Assembly (NCBI RefSeq): GCF_030936135.1
Contig: NC_082617.1
Location: 2,786,001-2,850,000 of the forward strand
Direction: 5' to 3'
From: Gavia stellata
Lineage: Eukaryota > Chordata > Aves > Gaviiformes > Gaviidae
Length of the DNA: 64,000 nt
In this document: piece by piece, positions 57,801 through 64,000 of the stretch
Layout of the letters: each line of letters opens with the position of its first letter
Position numbering within the stretch: the stretch's first letter is position 1
Position numbers and translations under genes: made by a program
The notes under the pieces: model-generated
The model's input: the letters and a program-made list of their open reading frames with translations, nothing else
What the model was told of the DNA's origin: nothing
Database searches by the model: none

Positions 57801-58559
57801 CATTTCCACCCTGGTTTCACAAAGGAATTGCCAACCTGCACATGCTGCTGCTTCCACAGCTTCAGAATGAGATTTTATCAGTGCATCAGTGGCTCAGCTA
57901 TGTCGCAGTTTCTTTTGTGTCTGCTTGAACTGTGAGCTGAAAGAGTCATCCTCTGCAGGGGTTTCTGCCCCACCAAAACTGGGGCAGACTACTTTGCACC
58001 CCAGAGCCTGCTTTTTCTTTTCTTCTGTTCTTTAGAGCCTGCCTGAGTCCCAGGCTCTCTCCTGTCATCTCAGGTCCTGCTCCCTTCTCACTTCAGGCTT
58101 GGGGAACTTTTTTCCATGCCACTTACTTCACACAGCCTTCATCCATATTTGACCTACTTGTCATTTTTGTACAGAGTTGTCTGAAAAGAGCAGGAGAGAG
58201 ATATGATGTATCTGAGGAGTGCTGCTCTTAATTAAAACCATTTGCACAACAATGTACAACTCGAGAAGCAGATCAAGGCTCTGGTCTGCAGGTAAGGTCT
58301 GTTTCAGCACTCAGGCGCGCCTATGTTATGTGGTAGTCTTGAATGGATGTTTTATTGGCATATCTGTCTTGTACTGATGACTGTCAAAGTGTGCAACAGC
58401 CCAGTTAATATTTGCTCCAAACCCTTAGGAGCCCCCAGTGAGTTTGCTAACTGCTTCTTGTCTCTACTCAGAGGTTATTTGCACAAATTGAAGCGCTCGC
58501 GCAGGTTCTTCCACCAAACCTCTCCAGGAGAACCGTGAAGCTGTCCCCTTGGGCTGAAT

Positions 58560-58740
58560 TTATGCACCAGTGTGGACTTGGGGGGCAGAGGGGAAACACC
58601 CGCAGCTTTGTGGGGGGTCTTGGGGCACCCCGCTGCTGTGGGGAGGGTCCTGTACCCCCGGTACCCTGTGGCGCTTGGGGGGGGCTCTTCAGCACCACGG
58701 CTAGCTCCCGCCCCGCCCTGCCCTCCCAAGTTGGGCTTTA
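58560..58740. other. G-rich block with several G-runs
   Basis: The plus strand has many runs of four or more G (cttggggggcag, gtggggggtc, ttggggggggctc) within 180 bp, with a C-rich complement. It could form G-quadruplex structures. No gene or repeat family was recognised. Confidence 0.4.
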
Positions 58741-60837
58741 ATGACTCTAAAATCAGCCTTTCCAGTTCCTTTTTTGAATCATTTGTCACAGAACTTACAG
58801 CTTGTAGTCACCGAGCTGTTTGGAAACCAACTGCCGTATTAAGAGCTGTTGGCTCTGGCAATAACTCACGGGTTATTGGCTTTTCTACTTTACGTAGTAT
58901 TGAGGATGAATTGGTGAAATTTTTAACAAAAAAATTGTGTGTTAAAGTTCAGATAACTTTTTAAAGACTCAAGAAGAATTTCAGACCTAGGCAGTGTTTG
59001 CTTGAATATTGAGGATGGTACAAGAGCAGAGGTAGGGCAGAGGCAATCTGCAGTCTGTTGGGATTTTAAAAGGAGCATTAGTCAATCGAGCTGTAATGTT
59101 CAGCAACAAGCAGATTTTTTTAAATGATTTTGTATTCAGAAGATGGAGCAGCTAATACAAAACTAGGAGTAAGTTGTAATGAGTTATCCTGTCGCTCTTA
59201 CCCCAGTAATTTCTCTCTGATTTTGTGAAAAAGGTGCTTTCCCCTGGAACAAAGGAGTCACGTTGTCTTTACTCATTAAAAATTGCATATGTATAAAATA
59301 GCAGTGCTGTCTTTAGTCTAAAATCCCTCACTACGTATGACTTGTACCATACATCAGAACCCATCTCCCGCAGCCTGGCAACTGTCTCTGTTGCTATAGG
59401 AACGGCTCCACTATCCTTTCATGGAGAACCTCAAGTATTCCCATTTTCGTAGCTGCTAGAACACCTCCAGTCCTTGCTTGTTTCATTCACTTGCTCGCTC
59501 CCATCCACGAGATCTTCTCCTCCAAATTTAGGGAGTTACTCAGCACTTCCGGCCTCATAAATGAAAGAACCTTAGTTAGCTGGAGGAAACTCACACAGTA
59601 CTTTGAGGTGCACGTTTGACTGGGATGTTGATACTGCCGTTGGGTTTATTTAATATGCAGATGTATGGTGTAATTAGCATCCCCTAATGTGCATTCAATT
59701 TGCACTTAATAGAAAACTATCAAAATCCCTGTCTTCTGCACACTTGTCTGAGTTATATATCAAAGGACAAAAGTTTCTGAGAAACACCTAACGTCAAGTG
59801 TTAAACCCACAGGTAACGTAACCTGAGTTAGCTGAGAAGCTTCCTCATGGTAAGTTTATAGTGAGATTGTGTATTATGTGACTGTCACGCCTGTCCTTGA
59901 AGAATTACACTGACCAGCGTGTTGAACCCCGCTCCGTGTTTGGAGCAAGCCCAGCGGTCCCTGTGTTTATGTAGGAGCTGCGGAGTTGAAGATCATGAGG
60001 GTCACTGTATTTGCCCCTCGTCTGGGCCTCCTGTTCTGCACTGAATTGGCACAGCTCTATTAAGCAAAGGTAGGTTGTTCAATCTGCCTTCTTGCTTCTA
60101 GATGATCCTGATAATGAAATAATTGTTGAGGGCTTACTGTTTTCACTTACGGGAAGATTTCTCTGGAATAACATGAATTTTATGTGAGATGGTGTTTAAA
60201 AACCAAGGTAGAAACTGATAAGGCTTGATTTTAAATGATGAAAAAAGGGCGCTTTTTTTGTTCCATTTATACAAGTGTCTAAACAAGACTGGGCTATGTT
60301 TTTATCCTGCTGGAAATACCAGGCACGTGTATTGCATCGTGTCCTGGGGCTCTCCGTGGGGCAAGGAAGGGTGAGGCTGAGAGGATCTGGTGTCACAACC
60401 AGATCTCAGTTGAGCAAGATCCTATGCTGCCGAACAGAAAGAGGTGGAGAGGCTGGGAGAGGAACTGTGGTGTGGAAAACACTGGAAGCTCTGGCACCAG
60501 GGTTTTCCTGCACATCAGGTACCTTGCCAGAGCTTCGCCACTGGGGAAACAGCAGCTGAAGATTTAGGTAAAGAATAATAAAGAGGAGAACAAAATAAAA
60601 GTGTGAGAAAAGCGAGCAGAAGAAAAGATTTCTCAGCTGCAAAATACTCAGTAACACTCCCAATCAGCATTGGCTCAGTGCAGCCCAAAATCCTGAGACA
60701 CTGGAAAGAGAGACAGCTCGGAAGAGGCAGCTCGGAGATTCCCCAGTCTTTGACTGGGGTTTTTAATTTATTCTTTGCAGCCAGACAGTGCTCCCGTTGC
60801 CGGCTTGCGGGCACGGCAGCCAACTCTCCCCCCGCTG

Positions 60838-60884
60838 CCAATCAAAGGGGCGCTGCCGAAGCGGGGCTGCTCCTGCCATAAAAG
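60838..60884 (+). promoter_or_regulatory. CCAAT/TATA promoter of an uncharacterised gene
   Basis: CCAATCA at 60838-60844 is followed about 33 bp later by CATAAAAG at 60877-60884. Normal spacing puts the transcription start near 60908-60915, about 300 nt upstream of the candidate ATG at 61211. The arrangement is a classical regulated (non-housekeeping) promoter. Confidence 0.5.
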
Positions 60885-61210
60885 TGTAGGAAGCTCATGG
60901 CTGCAGAGTAATGCAGACAAAGCACAAGTGAGAGGGAGACAAAAGGGATGGAGTCCCAGAAGATGTGATCCACCCCGTTAAAGGAAACGTCCGTAGCCTC
61001 TGCAGCTGTGTTTATGCTGCTTCATACAATAGGCACCAGCCTCTCATCCCCCGGGGAGATTTTTACAGCATTAATTCACTCTGCACAAAACCCAGCCTGC
61101 AAGGCTCCTCTTCAGCAGCGACCTTTTCGTCCCTCAGCTCCCCCCGTTCCCGAGAGCCCTGCCCGCAGGAGCTGCACCCCTCCGGCTGACCTCCCATTGC
61201 TCTCGATCAA

Positions 61211-61380
61211 ATGTCACCTGTACCCAATGAAGCAGACCCCGAAGTGCCACGAATGGATCCCAGGATTCTTATTTTCCTTCTCTATGTGATGATCCTTCAT
61301 GAGCTGGTGAGTGGCTGGATGGAGTACCAGAAGCAGATAGCCAAGCCGAAGAAGCAGGCGGGTCCAGTTTGGTCTTCTAG
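61211..61380 (+). CDS. Candidate first coding exon of an unrecognised small membrane protein
   Basis: An ATG at 61211 opens 56 codons plus 2 nt up to a strong donor (TCTAG|GTGAGT, GT at 61381-61382). Reading past the donor gives a stop at once, as expected for a real exon-intron boundary. The peptide has an acidic N-terminus (NEADPEVPRMDP), one predicted membrane span or signal anchor (about residues 19-30, ILIFLLYVMILH), then a basic segment (KQIAKPKKQ). A CCAAT/TATA promoter lies 330-370 bp upstream. A competing frame with ATG at 61008 (93 codons) overlaps it. Start contexts for both are mediocre, and short upstream frames occur in the predicted leader. Downstream exons must lie beyond the intron, probably outside the window. 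I do not recognise the family. Confidence 0.4.
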
Positions 61381-61382
61381 GT

Positions 61383-64000
61383 GAGTTAATGCCTATTATA
61401 CTTCCAAAAGCTTTATAGCTCAGGTATGTTTTGATGGGGAAGACTGCCTTTTATGTACATACATCAGTCCTTATAGATGTGTGCTTGTGCTTATCATCTG
61501 TTGTGTTTTAATGCACAGAGGTAGGATTAAGGTCTGTTAATCTTTTGAGTCTGTATTGTCTGAACGTACTGTGCATTTGACACACTCGCAGATAAATATG
61601 CCCATGATTTGGGGTTTTTTTATGGAAATGTGCTGTAACTCAGTGTATTTCCTGTAACTCAGGTTCCCAATCAACATACCTGGAAGAGAAAAATGTGGGT
61701 AGCACAAGGAGCTACGCTTCATGCGTGATATTCATCAATGAGGCACAAACCTCTAGAGACTCTTCGCAATCGGAGTATTTCATGCTAAATCAGTAGCGTG
61801 CATGTCACTATCTCGCCGTCTCCTCCCACTCTCTGGGCTGTGCCCACTACGCTAATCCCTTCCTTGTTTTCTGCCCAACAACAAAAATAAGCTGGAGAAA
61901 TAAGGACATAAAAGAAAAATGCTGCATGTCCTTAAAATTCAGATATGTTTCTGCAAATATTGTTTACATCTTGTTCCCTTGTAACAGTGTTTGGGGTAAT
62001 GGTGGTCTTAATATTGTGGGGGTCTTATAATGAAAGATATCTTGACAGCTGTCCATTGGCTGCATGATGAGAGAGACTCGCACCCCGGGACCCAAAATTC
62101 ACCTCCTGCCAGATCTCACGCAATGACACACCAGCACCTCGTAGCTTTGGATCTAAAAAGATGCCTGTGACCCAGTTTGCTCTAGGTCTGACAGCTGCAG
62201 CATGAGTGCGCAGAGCTCCCAGCTCACTCCTTATCCTAATCCTCTGACGTGCAGCAATCCCAGCCGCAATTACAGCCCCGCTGTGCTCGGTGCTGCACGT
62301 ACACACCCCAAAGGTGTCTCCATAGATGAGACTGCCAAGAGAAAGCAGTGGTGCAAGGATGCACCCATGGCTTGCTGAAAATCCGTAGCTGGCAGATACC
62401 AGTCTCTTCATCTGCAGTTCAGGGATAAATTCACTGGCTGAATTTCCAGACCAGCAAAGCTGAACTGCACCTTGCACCGTCTAGTTGTACAAGTAAAATG
62501 ATTAGCACTGGGAACGCAGCCAGGGGTGGAGACAGCTCCAGTGCAGAAATAGCTTGAAAGCCATGAGGGTGGCTGGGTTATAACTGAGGTTAGAGGCAGA
62601 TTTCCTCACTGTCTTCAAGGAGGAGAGCAGGGAGGCATTGGACAATAACTTGCACTGAGGTCTGAATTACCCCAGTGCTAGCAAAAGGATGCAGTGCAGA
62701 GAACCTAATGGAATAATTTTATTTACTAGAGGCCACCAAACAACTTGCATCAAGCAGCCAGGATAATGTCATAGGACTGTTTGGTTTTTTTAAGAGAACC
62801 TAAGGGAATTAGGTACCTCATCAAAACCAAAAATCTCTAGGGGCTGCCGTCTAACCCAGCCTCATTTGGGGAGGTGGGACCAAGCCGGATGATTTGTGCA
62901 GGGCCCTGCACCTGACTAGCGACAGGACAAGAGGAAATGGCCTCAAGTTGCACCAGGGGAGGTTTAGGCTGGATATTACGAAAAATTTCTTTACTGAGAG
63001 AGCGGTGAAGCACTGGAAGAGGCTGCCCAGGGAGGTGGTGGAGTCACCATCACTGGAGGTGTTCAAGGAACTTGTGGACGTGGCACTGGGGGACATGGTT
63101 TAGTGGGCATGGTGGGGTTGGGTTGATGGTTGGACTTGATGGTCTTACAGGTCTTTTCCAACCTTAATGATTCTGTGATTCCATCTGAGCTGAACGCGCA
63201 GCCCACCCTGCCTGCTGTCACAGCCGGCTTTGCCCAGCCCGTCCCTGTCCTGATACCTGCTCCTGCTGCTCCTCTAGCTGACTCCGGCCAGTTTGAGAAA
63301 GCAGAGCCACGAGGTCTGCGTGTGTCACATGGATCGTTCACAGATTGCACCATAAACAGGTGAAGCTCTGTGGCCGGGAAAACTGGAAAATTACAGGAGG
63401 AATTCGGATCCATTTAGTGGAATTAAGATTGTCCTGCACAGACACCCTGATTCTGGTGTAGCCTGGGCTCATACATCACGCTGCAATAATGCTGAAGCTT
63501 TCTTGAGTGATGGCCCTCGAGGCCAGGTTTCCCAGTTCTCAGAGAGCACAGCTGGAGCCAGATGTTCACCCTTCAGTATAGGCTTTGGGCTTAGAAAACA
63601 CTCAGAAATGGTTGTGATATCTGTAGCCTGGTTCTCCAAAGAGTTCAAGGCATGGCTCAGCACTACAAGAAAGCTTCCTTGTGCCTTGCGTCAGGTCAGG
63701 AGCACCACAGCACAAAGCCAGCTCAAAAGTCAGATTCACACCGGTCGGTTTAATGCTGGACCAGGTACCATCTGTCCACGGCAGCCTGGCCCGAGTATCA
63801 CCTCTCCTCTCGCAGCTGATACGGTGCCAGCATGCGAGCGTAAAGAAAGCCGCAATATTGGCTTTGATTTAATTGACAGAAAGTGACTGTACGCCCACAC
63901 CTGCACCAGGCTGAACGAACGGATCTGGGGCACCCAGCCGAGCTCAGCCCCAGTGTCGGCGGCGGTGGAGCGTGATGGCTGTTCCCACTATGCACGCAGC
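61383..64000. other. Putative intron or intergenic DNA at the window end
   Basis: Apart from the CR1 fragment at 62913-63181 nothing is recognisable. No exon that would continue the frame from 61380 was identified. Confidence 0.4.
62913..63181 (+). mobile_element. CR1 LINE 3'-end fragment
   Basis: The fragment starts at 'tgactagcgacagg', encodes the CR1 ORF2 C-terminus ([31 protein letters not shown]) and ends with the CR1 tail near 'aatgattctgtgatt'. It is strongly 5'-truncated and close to the subfamily of the 32508 copy, so relatively young. Confidence 0.92.

Larger units (their letters stand above)
47111..60837. other. NELFB 3' UTR followed by a long gene-poor stretch
   Basis: The NELFB 3' UTR begins here; no canonical AATAAA was noticed in the first kilobase. 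Beyond it lie one decayed CR1 fragment (48255-48840) and a G-rich block (58560-58740). Several open frames of 60-140 codons have no recognisable domains. The frame at 49786-50028 (80 codons) ends in a mildly protein-like stretch (SDGTVLRHNYQVKY) but matches nothing I know. TOR4A, the next gene after NELFB in human as I recall, was not seen. Confidence 0.5.

Overview
The window looks like a bird nuclear chromosome. The reasons are CR1 LINE copies ending in the avian octamer repeat, avian-type endogenous-retrovirus LTRs, short introns, GC-rich CpG-island promoters, and a gene set matching the region equivalent to human 9q34.3 (chicken chromosome 17 by recollection, not checked). The species was not determined.

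Layout: (1) 1-6353, plus strand: the last four coding exons of FAM166A/CIMIP2A, a ciliary microtubule inner protein; its 5' part lies left of the window. (2) 6493-8491, minus strand: complete four-exon TUBB4B (445 aa), convergent with FAM166A, with a TATA box, several inverted CCAAT boxes and a CpG island. A strong RFX X-box lies at 9286-9300. (3) 9.45-17.16 kb: no recognised gene, but it holds an ancient LINE relic and candidate plus-strand exons with poly(A) signals. (4) 17.2-30.1 kb, minus strand: a nine-exon, 501-codon gene of the GDA1/CD39 (ecto-NTPDase) family, closest to ENTPD2. Every exon joins in frame through GT-AG splice sites. The membrane anchors and four of five disulfide pairs are kept, yet apyrase conserved regions 1-4 are altered at key residues. 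It looks like a catalytically dead ecto-NTPDase and is the main discovery candidate here. (5) 31.3-34.0 kb: an old CR1 fragment, then a solo retroviral LTR with 5-bp target duplications that was itself invaded by a young 5'-truncated CR1. (6) 34.6-47.1 kb, plus strand: complete 13-exon NELFB/COBRA1 (577 aa), with a second solo LTR antisense in intron 4. (7) 47.1-60.8 kb: mostly featureless, with one decayed CR1 fragment. (8) 60.84-61.38 kb, plus strand: a CCAAT/TATA promoter and a possible first coding exon of an unrecognised small membrane protein; then intronic or intergenic DNA with a CR1 3' end at 62.9-63.2 kb.

Functional themes: FAM166A and TUBB4B are both ciliary/axonemal microtubule genes in a conserved tail-to-tail pair. 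NELFB is a general RNA polymerase II pausing factor. The ENTPD-like gene sits between TUBB4B and NELFB; in human I recall STPG3, not an ENTPD gene, between FAM166A and NELFB. Coordinates of splice junctions were read by hand from the sequence; family assignments rest on remembered family sequences, with no database search.
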